Assembly (NCBI GenBank): GCA_023375785.1
Contig: SZWC01019111.1
Location: forward strand, 1-49,461
DNA: 49,461 nt
Source of the DNA: Penium margaritaceum
Lineage: Eukaryota; Streptophyta; Zygnematophyceae; Desmidiales; Peniaceae
Direction: 5' to 3'
Shown: positions 41,888 through 49,461 of the stretch, one piece after another
Numbering within the stretch: position 1 is the stretch's first letter
Layout: every line of letters starts with the position of its first letter
The notes under the pieces: generated by a model
What the model saw: only the letters and a program-made list of their open reading frames with translations
Databases searched by the model: none
What the model was told of the DNA's origin: nothing
Program-made: the position numbers and the translations under genes

Positions 41888-42424
41888 TCAACCAGGAGCA
41901 ACACGAGGACACAGTAACCCAATAGAGTGCACTGCTGCCTTGAAGACATTGCTGCTGAGTGCCTTCGTGAGAAAGTCAGCTCGTTGCTGTCGCGTGTCAA
42001 CCCACACAATCTTGACATCACCTGGAGCCACACGTTCACGTACAAAATGATGCTCTACATTGATGTGCTTGGTGCGAGTGTGATGCATGCCGTCGTGCTC
42101 AGCAATAGCTTTTGTGCTTTGATTATCACAGCGTAGGGTGATGCAGCGGATGGGTACACGCAACTATTGAAACAACCGACACAGCCAAACACTTTCACAA
42201 GTGCCTGCACCAAGGGCGACATATTCCGCCTCACTCGAGCTGCGCGCGACGCAACCCTGCTTACCGCTCTTCCAGGAGACTGCTGTGCCGCCGACGAGAA
42301 AGACATAGCCGGTGCGGCTGCGTGCATCCGTGTCATGCGCCCAGTCACTGTCAGTGTAGCCATCAACCACGACGGACGGCTGCGCCCGGTAACAGAGACC
42401 AACTCGTGTAGTGGAAAGCGCATA
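41888..42424 (-). pseudogene. Element D RNase H
   Basis: Follows RT in the same phase after a TGA (42425-42427, opposite Arg), with one TAG at 42164-42166 where element C has Gln (LLQ). It keeps GYTDSDWAHD, SSSEAEYVALGAG and CDNQSTKAIAE, the three acidic sites of RNase H, then TKALSSNVFKAAVH. It degrades the RNA strand of the RNA-DNA hybrid during reverse transcription in cytoplasmic particles. Apart from the two transitions it looks well preserved. Confidence 0.85.
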
Positions 42425-43927
42425 TCAAACAACGCGTAGCGCGGCCTCCATGTGCCGCACCCGTGGGCACTGTGAGAACTGTGCAAGGAAGTTCACAACG
42501 AAAGCGACGTCTGCTCGTGTGGTAGTGGCCAGGTACATCAAGGATCCTATGACGCGCAGGTAGTCGGTCATATCCACCTGCTCCCCCAGCTTGGACACAT
42601 CCAGCGTTTTCAACAACCTCTGCCCGGCGGGCGTCATCGGCGTGGATGCTGAGGGCACAGACTCAAGGAGCGAGGCAAAGCGCTCCCCCAGACTCCTGAC
42701 ATATGCAGCCTGGTGGACATGCAGAACACGGTGAGCACGATCACGCTCAAGCTCCATGCCGAGAAAAACTCGAGCTGGGCCCAGGTCTTTCATCTTGTAC
42801 GTGGACTGCAGCAGGGACTTCACAGCCGACACTGCCTCCCGACTGGGTGACGCAATGAGGAGGTCGTCCACATAGACGAGGACTGCAACAAACGGTGTAG
42901 AGTTGGGAGTGACAAAGAGAGAAGGATCCGATGTGCTACGACGGTATCCACCTTTTTCCAGGGTAGAGGTGATCTCCTGGTTCCAACACCGTGGTGACTG
43001 GTTCAGGCCATAGAGAGCCTTGTGCAGTCTCCACACCCTGTCAGTGCCGTCAGAGAACCCTGGAGGTTGCACCATGTAAATCTCCTCATCCAACTGACCA
43101 TGCAAGAAGGCGTTATTGACATCCATATGCTCGAGCTCCCAGTCATGGTGGGCGACAAGACCCAGAAGGGCGCGAGCAGTGGTGTAGCGTCCGACGGGGG
43201 CAAACGTCTCGTCAAAGTCGACGCCAGGGACTTGTGAGAACCCCTTGGCGGTGAGACGTGCCTTATACTTGTCGAGCTCGCCATTGGGCTTGTACTTGCG
43301 CCTAAAGACCCATCGTGCATCGATGGCTTTGCGACCGGGCGGGAGATCGACCAGCTCGTAGACGGCGTGGTCACCAAGAGCTCGAAGCTCATCCCGCATG
43401 GCTGCCTCCCATTGCTGGGAGTCGGGCGCAGTGCGTGCCTGACGAACAGTAGTCGGGTCTGACGAGGGTCCAGCAGCAACTGTCGCGTGACACTCAGCAA
43501 CACTGCTGCGGATGGCGGCTTCGAGAGCGCGCTCGTGCTCAGACCTGAGCAGTGTCTGCCCAAGGGCAGAGCTAGGATGGACCACTGCTGTGGCCAGGCC
43601 CAAGGCATCCATGCCAGTCGGTAGCCTTCCAGGCTGCTCTGGGTGGGACTGGACAGGACGGACGGATGGGGCAGCAACACTGGACGAACGAGAGGGGAGC
43701 GCGCGGAGACGCCCGCCACGGACGAAGGGCTCGATGGGAGCAGGACCAGGAGGGTCACCAGGCAACGGCGGAGCAGCGGTGGAACAACCGGGTGCCACAG
43801 GGGTAAGCGGACTGGACGGAGCCGCAGAGGAGTGTGCAGGAGACATGGACTCAGACGGAACTGAGGGGGACAAGGCAGGAGACGCAGGAGCTCCGAGCGA
43901 CACGGAAGGAGAAGGGGAAGAAGTCAC
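42425..43927 (-). pseudogene. Element D integrase-RT linker and reverse transcriptase
   Basis: About 500 open residues. A Ser/Pro-rich linker is followed by YELVDLPPGRKAIDARWVF, KARLTAKGFSQVPGVDFDE, MDVNNAFLHGQLDEEIYMV, LYGLNQSPRCWNQE, LVYVDDLLIASPSREA (YVDD catalytic motif) and MKDLGPARVFLGMELERDR. It ends at TGA 42425-42427. It is in phase with the upstream polyprotein, separated by two stops (TAA 44021-44023 and TAG 43964-43966) in the low-constraint linker. The visible frame begins after the second stop. It makes cDNA from element RNA. Confidence 0.88.
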
Positions 43928-44020
43928 AGTGCCAGACGATGAAGGCCGCTCCGAGGGTGGAGGCTACGAGGAAGGGACCGCAGCAGGGACTGCAGGGGCA
44001 ATGGGAGCCGCAGGCCCGAC

Positions 44021-47000
44021 TTACCCCCGCAACCGAGAGAGCGGCAGCAGGGAGGCTGCAGTAGAGTGACGACTGAGGTCATGGAGAAAGACAGACTCGA
44101 AGAAAAGAGCATCGCGGGACTCAATGACTCGCTGGCGCTCCTGGTCCCAAAAGCGCCAGGCTTTGGACTGGGCAGACACGCCCAAGAAAGGGCAGAGGCG
44201 CCCACGCGGGGAGAGTTTTCCGTCACGAAGGTCCTCAGGGAGCCAGACCGACACAATGCTACCCCAGACATGAGCGAGGCGCAGGTCAGCACGGGTCCCG
44301 TACCAACGCTCAAAAGGTGTGACCGAGCGGGGAAGGGGCCCGTGTGGGACCCAATTCCACACCCAGGTCATGTAACTAATTGCCTCAAAGGCGAACAGAG
44401 GAGGAAGACCGGACTCAGACAGGAGGGTACGGACGCCGTCGGCAAGAGTCCGGTTCCAACGCTCAGAGACTCTGTTTTGTTGGGGTGTGTAGGGAGCGGA
44501 GGTCTCCAAACACACCCCGTGAGACTCAAGGAGCCGGGCGGTGGGACCAAGGAACTCACCGCCGTGGTCGCTACGGAAGACACGTAGGGAGCGCTGACAA
44601 GACCGTTCAGCCTGGCGGAGCCAGGACTCAAGGACAGCAGGGACGTCACTCTTCTCGCGAAGAGCGAAGACCCAGCGATAGCGGGAGAAGTCATCAGTGA
44701 GGCACAAAACATAACGCCCAACACCCCCAAGAAGGTCATGGGAGAGAGGACCCATGACATCAGCGTGTACAAGAGCAAGAGGGTGGGAGGACCGGGAGTC
44801 AGAGGAAACAAAGGGAGAACGATGCATTTTCCCTTGGGTGCAGTCGAGACAGTCAGAGGGACAATGCGAGGGAAAGGTGGAGGGTGACAGTCCAACAGCA
44901 GGTTGGAGACGGAGCATGCTGGAGATGGCATCAGTGTGAACATGACCAAGACGACGATGCAAGAGTTGGATATCGGCGGGGGAGAGAGATGGTGCAACGT
45001 GGGCAAGAGAGGAGCCAACAGAGTGGGGAGCGGGAGCAATGAGGGGAACACGGTAGAGTTCATCACACTTAACCCCCCGCAGAACGATGCGACCAGTGGA
45101 ACGAATGCAGACAGTGCCAACACCCCGACTGGCTGAGAAATCCATGCCCTGATTGTCAAGGAAGGGCACGGACAACAGGCTGAGCTCCAAAGAAGGCACA
45201 TACAGCACGTCGGGCAGAAACAGCACGCCACCAGGACCAACAAAACGGACAACGCCCACGCCTTGGACAGGCAGCAACTGACCAGAACCAGTACGAACAA
45301 AACGGACGGAACCAGCGGGACCCAACGAGACAAACGCTGAGCGAACAGAGGTCATGTGGTGGGTGGCCCCGGAGTCGAGAACCCAGAAGCCACCGGAGAC
45401 ACGAACACCAGGAAGGACGCCACAGGTGGCAACAGTGCCAACAGAGGGTGGAGCAGAGTCACAGACTGACAGGCAACGAGGAAGCACGACAGACTGCCAG
45501 TGCTCAACCCACGGAACAGATGCGGACGGGAACCCAAGAACATGACCGGGGGGGTCCCCACGAAGGACAGTGTCAGTGTGACAAGGGAGACCTCTGGCCA
45601 ACGAAGACACACTCTCACCTCCCTGATCGCGGAGGTGAAGACGCTGGAGAAGAGATTGCTCCAGCTGGCGCTCGCCATCGACGGATGCTGCGGAAGATGG
45701 AGGAGACTGCCGCGAGGGGGGTGCGAACCACGGAGGTGGGATGTACGCCGAAGAAGGGGGCCCAGCATACGCGGGCGCTCCGTAGAACGATGGCCAACCC
45801 CACGGGTATGGGATGGGGAATGGAGCTGTGGAGACGCCAGCGGTGGAGTAGACCTGGGCAGAGGTGGAGCCGACAGATTGAGAGACTGAAGGGGAGCTGG
45901 AGGCTGTGGCGGACGAAGAGGAAGAGCCGCTGGTGCGAGACCAGTGTGCACGCATAGAGCGGGCCAGGCGCAGATCGTCAGGAGGCGCAGGGCACGTACG
46001 AGCAGAATGCTTAGAGAAACCACAGTTCCAGCACACAACCGCACCAGGGACACGGGATGGTGCAGTGTCCTTGCCCTTCCCCTTGCCCTTGCCGCGGTCA
46101 CGGCCACGCCCGCGCCCCTGGGAGGCGAGAGCGGTGGCCGTAGATGCCGAGGAAGAAGAGGACGCGGAAGAGGCAGTGGCAGATGAGGAAGAGGCAGGGG
46201 AGGAAGCGGTGGTGGCTGCAGCAACCCCGGCAACTGCAGCACGGTGTAGACGTTTGTTCTGAAGGCTGGTCCACCAAGCGGCGAGTCGATCAGCAACGAA
46301 GTCCCAGAGAGCGCCAATGCCCGGTGGGGAATCAGGAGGAACGGGCTGAGAAGCGAGACGTAGCAGCTCGTCAGATTTGACGTCGCGGAGAAGGTCGGAC
46401 AGCTCGGGAATCAAGCCGTTGACCATGGTGTGGACAGCAGCAAGCTGGCCTGGCGCGGCTTTGTCGAGCTCACGAAGGAGCTTGAGCCCGCGTGCCCAGT
46501 AGGCATCAGCCGACTCGTCAGCACGCATTATGAGCGTGTTGAACTGCACAATGAGGGCACTCTGTGCTGCCTGACCAGTGATTGTGGTGCGATGGTGAAG
46601 CGTGGTGTAGGCGCCAACAGGATCAGCGAGACGCTGCACGGCGGGGTCGGCATTGTAGGTACCGACCTCGTCGACAAGCGTCTCTGGCGCAGCAGCAATG
46701 AGGGCACGGACAGCGCGGGCAGACTCAGCAGCGACAGGCATAAAAGGTGCGACAGCTGGGAAATAGTATTCCCACAGACGCTCCCCCTGGGCCCAGGCGC
46801 TGAAGCGGATTTCCCAGGAGGAGAAGATGAGTCCGGCGGACAGGACAGGTGGCTGCGAGAAGAAATCATGCTGGCGCGTGACAGGGGTGGGATGAGCGGC
46901 GGAAGGAGTGACAGCAGTGCTTCCGGCAGCGGTGCTAGAAGTAGAGGGTGTGGAGGAAGCAGCCGCAGTGGTGCTAGCGCTGGCAGCAGCGGTGGGGACG

Positions 47001-47167
47001 GACGCAGCAGGGAGGCGCTTAAGCACAATCGCTGCAACCTCATCAGCAAAGGCGGCGCGATTATCATCGGCAAGCTTGAGGCGGTCCTCAGCCTCACGCT
47101 GCGCCTCGAGAGCGAGGCGCAACTGGCGCTGTAGGTCAGCTATGACTGATTCGTCGTCACTCGGCAT
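44021..47167 (-). CDS. Element D Gag-protease-integrase polyprotein
   Basis: About 1048 residues from ATG 47167 (MPSDDESVIADLQ, a coiled-coil start shared with element C) to TAA 44021; an upstream in-phase frame to 47290 exists, but homology supports 47167. Gag: SSWEIRFSAWAQGERLWEYY, zinc knuckle CWNCGFSKHSARTC (about residue 378, CX2CX4HX4C). Protease: FWVLDSGATHHM (about 596). GAG-pre-integrase: LLHRRLGHVH with CLDCTQGKMH. Integrase: HADVMG (about 805), FRSDHGGEF (about 868), VSERWNRT (about 904), a D-D-35-E layout. QQNRV stands for the usual QQNGV. It ends early in the linker, so RT would not be made without suppression. Confidence 0.9.
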   Translation of the reverse strand: MPSDDESVIADLQRQLRLALEAQREAEDRLKLADDNRAAFADEVAAIVLKRLPAASVPTAAASASTTAAASSTPSTSSTAAGSTAVTPSAAHPTPVTRQHDFFSQPPVLSAGLIFSSWEIRFSAWAQGERLWEYYFPAVAPFMPVAAESARAVRALIAAAPETLVDEVGTYNADPAVQRLADPVGAYTTLHHRTTITGQAAQSALIVQFNTLIMRADESADAYWARGLKLLRELDKAAPGQLAAVHTMVNGLIPELSDLLRDVKSDELLRLASQPVPPDSPPGIGALWDFVADRLAAWWTSLQNKRLHRAAVAGVAAATTASSPASSSSATASSASSSSSASTATALASQGRGRGRDRGKGKGKGKDTAPSRVPGAVVCWNCGFSKHSARTCPAPPDDLRLARSMRAHWSRTSGSSSSSATASSSPSVSQSVGSTSAQVYSTAGVSTAPFPIPYPWGWPSFYGAPAYAGPPSSAYIPPPWFAPPSRQSPPSSAASVDGERQLEQSLLQRLHLRDQGGESVSSLARGLPCHTDTVLRGDPPGHVLGFPSASVPWVEHWQSVVLPRCLSVCDSAPPSVGTVATCGVLPGVRVSGGFWVLDSGATHHMTSVRSAFVSLGPAGSVRFVRTGSGQLLPVQGVGVVRFVGPGGVLFLPDVLYVPSLELSLLSVPFLDNQGMDFSASRGVGTVCIRSTGRIVLRGVKCDELYRVPLIAPAPHSVGSSLAHVAPSLSPADIQLLHRRLGHVHTDAISSMLRLQPAVGLSPSTFPSHCPSDCLDCTQGKMHRSPFVSSDSRSSHPLALVHADVMGPLSHDLLGGVGRYVLCLTDDFSRYRWVFALREKSDVPAVLESWLRQAERSCQRSLRVFRSDHGGEFLGPTARLLESHGVCLETSAPYTPQQNRVSERWNRTLADGVRTLLSESGLPPLFAFEAISYMTWVWNWVPHGPLPRSVTPFERWYGTRADLRLAHVWGSIVSVWLPEDLRDGKLSPRGRLCPFLGVSAQSKAWRFWDQERQRVIESRDALFFESVFLHDLSRHSTAASLLPLSRLRG

Positions 47168-47358
47168 GGTGACGACGACGAGGTCATGCCGGATAGATTT
47201 CGGCAGAGTTTCCCCTGCCCCAGTGGGCGTGGGAAAACTGGACGTGCCCAGGGCACAAGAGATGTGTGCTGCAAGACAGCCCGACCCCAATCAGACAAGC
47301 AACAAGATCCCGCAAGAGAGGAAAGGATGCAAGGAGACAGAGCAGCAGCCGAAGACTC

Positions 47359-48135
47359 TCACAAAGCAGAAGGAGGTGGAGGCGCGCACAACATGGCAAG
47401 GAGTGGTGCGACAGTAGCTGCGAATGCAGCTGAGACAACGGAGACAGTGGATGTGATGGGGATCACCAGAGCAAACGCTCCGGTGGTGAGGACGGCTTCA
47501 AGAGTGGTGAAGGCTGCAACGATGGAGATGGCGGTTGTGACGACGCTGGTGATGGTCGAGGGAGCAGATGAGGCAGTTGCAACAGCACCAGAGGTGGAGG
47601 TACGAATGGAAGAAGCGGCTACAAACACGGTAGACGCAGCGGAGGCAATTGCGGAGGCAATAGCAGAAGCGGCTGCAGCAACCTGAGTGAAGATGTCTGC
47701 AGCTGCGGCAGCCACCGGACCGGCGACAACGGCGGCTTCGGTGTATGACTCAGCGGCGCGTCCTGCCGAAGTCGAGGCGGAGGCGCAAGAAGCTCGGGCG
47801 GCGGCAGCTAGGGTGGCGGCGGTTGCTGCTGCAGCGTCGACTACTGCAAGGGCCGTGCGCGTAACCCTGGTGGCCACGGCAACAACGTCGTGACCTAGGA
47901 CAGAGGACACGCGTGTAGCTGCGGCATCCACCCCAGCGCTAACGTGCGGGTGCTCGACCCCCCCAGGAGAATGGGAAAGAGGGGAGCTTACCGGTATGGA
48001 GGGCTGCCTTGGCTGTGATGGTGGTGTTGTCTCGACGGAGGCGGCGTCACGATGGATGTGGCGTTGCCGCGCCGAGCTCTCCCCTGCGGAGCCACCGAGA
48101 TCCTCCCAGTGCGCCAGCGTGACGACTGCCACCAC
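47359..48135 (-). pseudogene. Upstream Ala/Ser-rich frame of element D (conserved in C)
   Basis: An open frame of up to 258 residues on the sense strand, ending 190 bases before the gag ATG. It is very rich in Ala, Ser, Thr and Val. The middle (STSAGRAAESYTEAAVVAGP, then DIFTQVAAAASAIAS and ASSIRTSTSGAVAT) aligns with the frame at 30040-30504 of element C in the same phase and position. No ATG begins the frame; the open stretch starts after a stop near 48156. The function is unknown; an Ala-rich helical protein, perhaps membrane- or RNA-associated, is speculation. It could also be the downstream exon of a spliced leader gene. Confidence 0.5.
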
Positions 48136-48204
48136 CAGACGGTGGTGATGAGACCGCTACAAGGTTGCAGTGTCGCTTGCTGCTGTCGTCCCCTTTTGTG
48201 CGGC

Positions 48205-48418
48205 TGCCGCGGTGGAGGTGCTGCTGCTGCTGCTGCTGCTACTGCTACTGCTGCTGCTGTTGCTGCTTTCGTGTTGCTCCTGTCGTGCTGCTGCTGCTGC
48301 TGCTACTGCTACTGCTGATGCTGCTGCTGCTGCTCCTGCTGCTGCTGCCTTCGTGCTGCTGTCGCCGTGTTGCTGTTGCTGCTGCTGCGGCTGTCGTGCT
48401 GCAGCCGCCGTGCTGCTG

Positions 48419-48460
<42 letters not shown>

Positions 48461-48660
48461 ATGCTGCTGCTGCTGTTGCCGTCGTGCTGCTGCCGCCGTT
48501 TTGCAACTGCTGCTGCTTCTGCTGCGGCTGTCGTGCTCTAGCAGCCGTGCTGCTGCTGCTGCTACTGCTACTGCTGCTGCTGCTGATGCTGCTGCTGCTG
48601 CTGCTGCTGCCGTCGTGCTGCTGCCGCCGTTTTGGAACTGCTGCTGCTGCTGCTGATGGC
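48205..48660 (-). repeat. CAG-triplet-rich leader of element D
   Basis: CTG/GCT triplets on the plus strand, CAG/AGC on the sense strand, including a long pure run near 48417-48475. It contains three diverged copies of a unit around TTCGTGCTGCTGTCGCCGT. Frames here are low-complexity. Confidence 0.85.
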
Positions 48661-48862
48661 GTGCTGTGTTATGTTCTGTGTATGCCCCTGGTCCAATCAG
48701 CGGAAGATTTAGACTGGGTATGCCCTGCGCTTGTAGCGCAAGTCCCCCAGCGACATGCAAGAGAGGCTGAGAGAGACAAGGCATGCACTACTCATCCTTG
48801 TGGAGTAAGTCCCCTTGGTCTACTCTTGGTAGTCTACCTGGTGCATGCTCCTTAGGACAACT

Positions 48863-48933
48863 TCCTACAGCCTAGTGGGTGAAGGTGTCGTCTCGCAAGC
48901 GAGAGGTCCGGGGTCGAATCCTCCCAGGACCAA
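48863..48933 (+). repeat. tRNA-like segment (SINE head or tRNA pseudogene)
   Basis: AGTGGGTGAAGGTGTCG resembles the second half of a tRNA D-arm. GAGGTCCGGGGTCGAATCC resembles the variable loop and B box (GGTTCGANNCC with one change). TCCT (48863-48866) can pair with AGGA before a final CCA. The D-arm start is missing, and the hairpin TCTCGCAAGCGAGA does not make a normal anticodon arm. Confidence 0.4.
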
Positions 48934-49112
48934 ATTTTCTTTGTGACTGAAAAGGGCCAAGGAAGCTTCCTAGAAGCCTCTAAGGTCCATGGTGGATCAA
49001 GCGCCACTTGGCGGTCACAGAGGGTGCCATGTCATCAAAGCTGATGACACTGTCTAGGGTGGCCTTGGGGGGAGGTCCCTCCAAGGAGCCACTGTGAGCA
49101 CTGACCAGAGAC

Positions 49113-49120
49113 TATATAAG
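49113..49120 (+). promoter_or_regulatory. TATA box candidate
   Basis: TATATAAG in the context GAGACTATATAAGGCCTGTC, the best TATA match in the window. The strand is by motif direction. A start site about 30 bases downstream would be near 49145. Confidence 0.5.
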
Positions 49121-49461
49121 GCCTGTCATTTGCATGTGATAATATCATCATCTCTTACTCTTGAGACTTGGGAGAAAACTAATCCCTTGTTGGCCACCAA
49201 GAAAGAGTGTAAAGAACAAGTGCAAGTGCACACTTTGGTGTGTAGCATTGCCAGTTGGGTGAGAGTTTGGAACACTCTCCGGCCACGGTTGGGACAAGCT
49301 AAGTGAACCTTTCAGTGTGGAAACACCACTCCGTGGGTGATCTCTACCTTGGTTGAAATACCAAGGGCGGTCGGCGGTTTGCCTGTCGGCGCCGTTTACT
49401 CTAGACCGTGGCCAAGTGCGGAGTGACAAAGGGTTATGGGCCCACACTGATCGGGAAACTT

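Larger units (their letters stand above)
41286..48660 (-). mobile_element. Ty1/copia element D, nearly complete coding region, 5' end missing
   Basis: Sense order from right to left: CAG-rich leader (48205-48660), Ala-rich upstream frame (47359-48135), Gag-protease-integrase (44021-47167), RT (42425-43927), RNase H (41888-42424), polypurine tract (41779-41787), 3' LTR to about 41286. Gag through RNase H stays in one phase with four stop codons. No 5' LTR or primer site is visible: the leader passes at about 48660 into unrelated sequence. It is related to element C by Gag, RNase H, upstream frame and LTR layout. Confidence 0.85.
48661..49461. other. Right-end sequence of unknown type, possible LTR
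   Basis: Unlike everything else in the window. It starts soon after the D leader with CTGTGTTATGTTCTGTG, carries a tRNA-like segment (48863-48933) and a TATA box (49113-49120), and has no credible reading frame. It may be the start of an LTR of another element inserted in the D leader, a SINE plus host DNA, or the sequence that truncates D. The window ends before this can be decided. Confidence 0.4.

Noticed and set aside
43960..44026. Short intron with GTAAGT donor at 44024 removing the two linker stops of element D
   Set aside because: Joining GT at 44024 to the AG at 43964 removes 61 bases and shifts the phase into a new stop; RT is in the unspliced phase.
48863..48933. Functional tRNA gene
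   Set aside because: The D-arm start is missing, the acceptor stem pairs over only four bases, and the anticodon arm is abnormal.

Overview
The window looks like a heterochromatin-type piece of a eukaryotic, probably green-lineage (plant or streptophyte alga) genome. It is built almost entirely of LTR retrotransposons of the Ty1/copia type and their remains. Supporting signs are primer sites TGGTATCAGAGC (complement of the initiator-Met tRNA 3' end), the domain order Gag, protease (DSGA), GAG-pre-integrase, integrase, reverse transcriptase (YVDD), RNase H, and nonsense changes of the kind left by cytosine methylation. I found no convincing host protein gene. Species cannot be named from sequence alone.

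Layout, left to right. (1) About 1-20860 plus LTR4: a minus-strand tandem array of a pol-less element, called X here. It reads internal 1 (1-5080), LTR2 (5081-5745), internal 2 (5746-10774), LTR3 (10775-10801 and 19461-20100), a deleted internal 3 (20101-20860), then LTR4 in three pieces (20861-21309, 22168-22268, 40730-40834). X has a Gag-like reading frame with a zinc knuckle, an 80-residue internal repeat and a coiled-coil segment, but no recognisable protease, integrase or reverse transcriptase. (2) Copia element A (10802-19460, plus, badly decayed) sits inside LTR3. (3) A solo LTR of the same family (21310-22162, repeat GAAAA) sits inside LTR4. (4) Element C (22269-40724, minus) also sits inside LTR4 and is itself broken by element B (23857-29656, plus, family A, repeat GTTTC) in its gag and by element V (32020-40403, plus, repeat GTCCC) in its 5' LTR. 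(5) V carries a solo LTR (39652-40292, repeat AGCCA) inside its own 3' LTR. (6) After about 400 bases of unrecognised DNA comes element D (about 41286-48660, minus), a fairly complete copia element with only a few stop codons. (7) The right end (48661-49461) is a different sequence with a tRNA-like segment and a TATA box.

The insertion order can be read from the target-site repeats: X array first, then A, the solo LTR and C, then B and V, then the solo LTR inside V. Three runs of N (25690-25758, 29268, 36158) are each flanked by a direct duplication that looks like uncollapsed contig ends, so the real locus is probably about 1 kb shorter.

Points most worth a second look: an Ala/Ser-rich reading frame conserved upstream of gag in C and D; a hairpin unit repeated six times per X copy with compensatory base changes; the pol-less X element with its own Gag-like protein; CAG-rich leaders in nearly all elements; and possible amber stop codons at the gag-protease border of family A. 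All alignments were made by eye.
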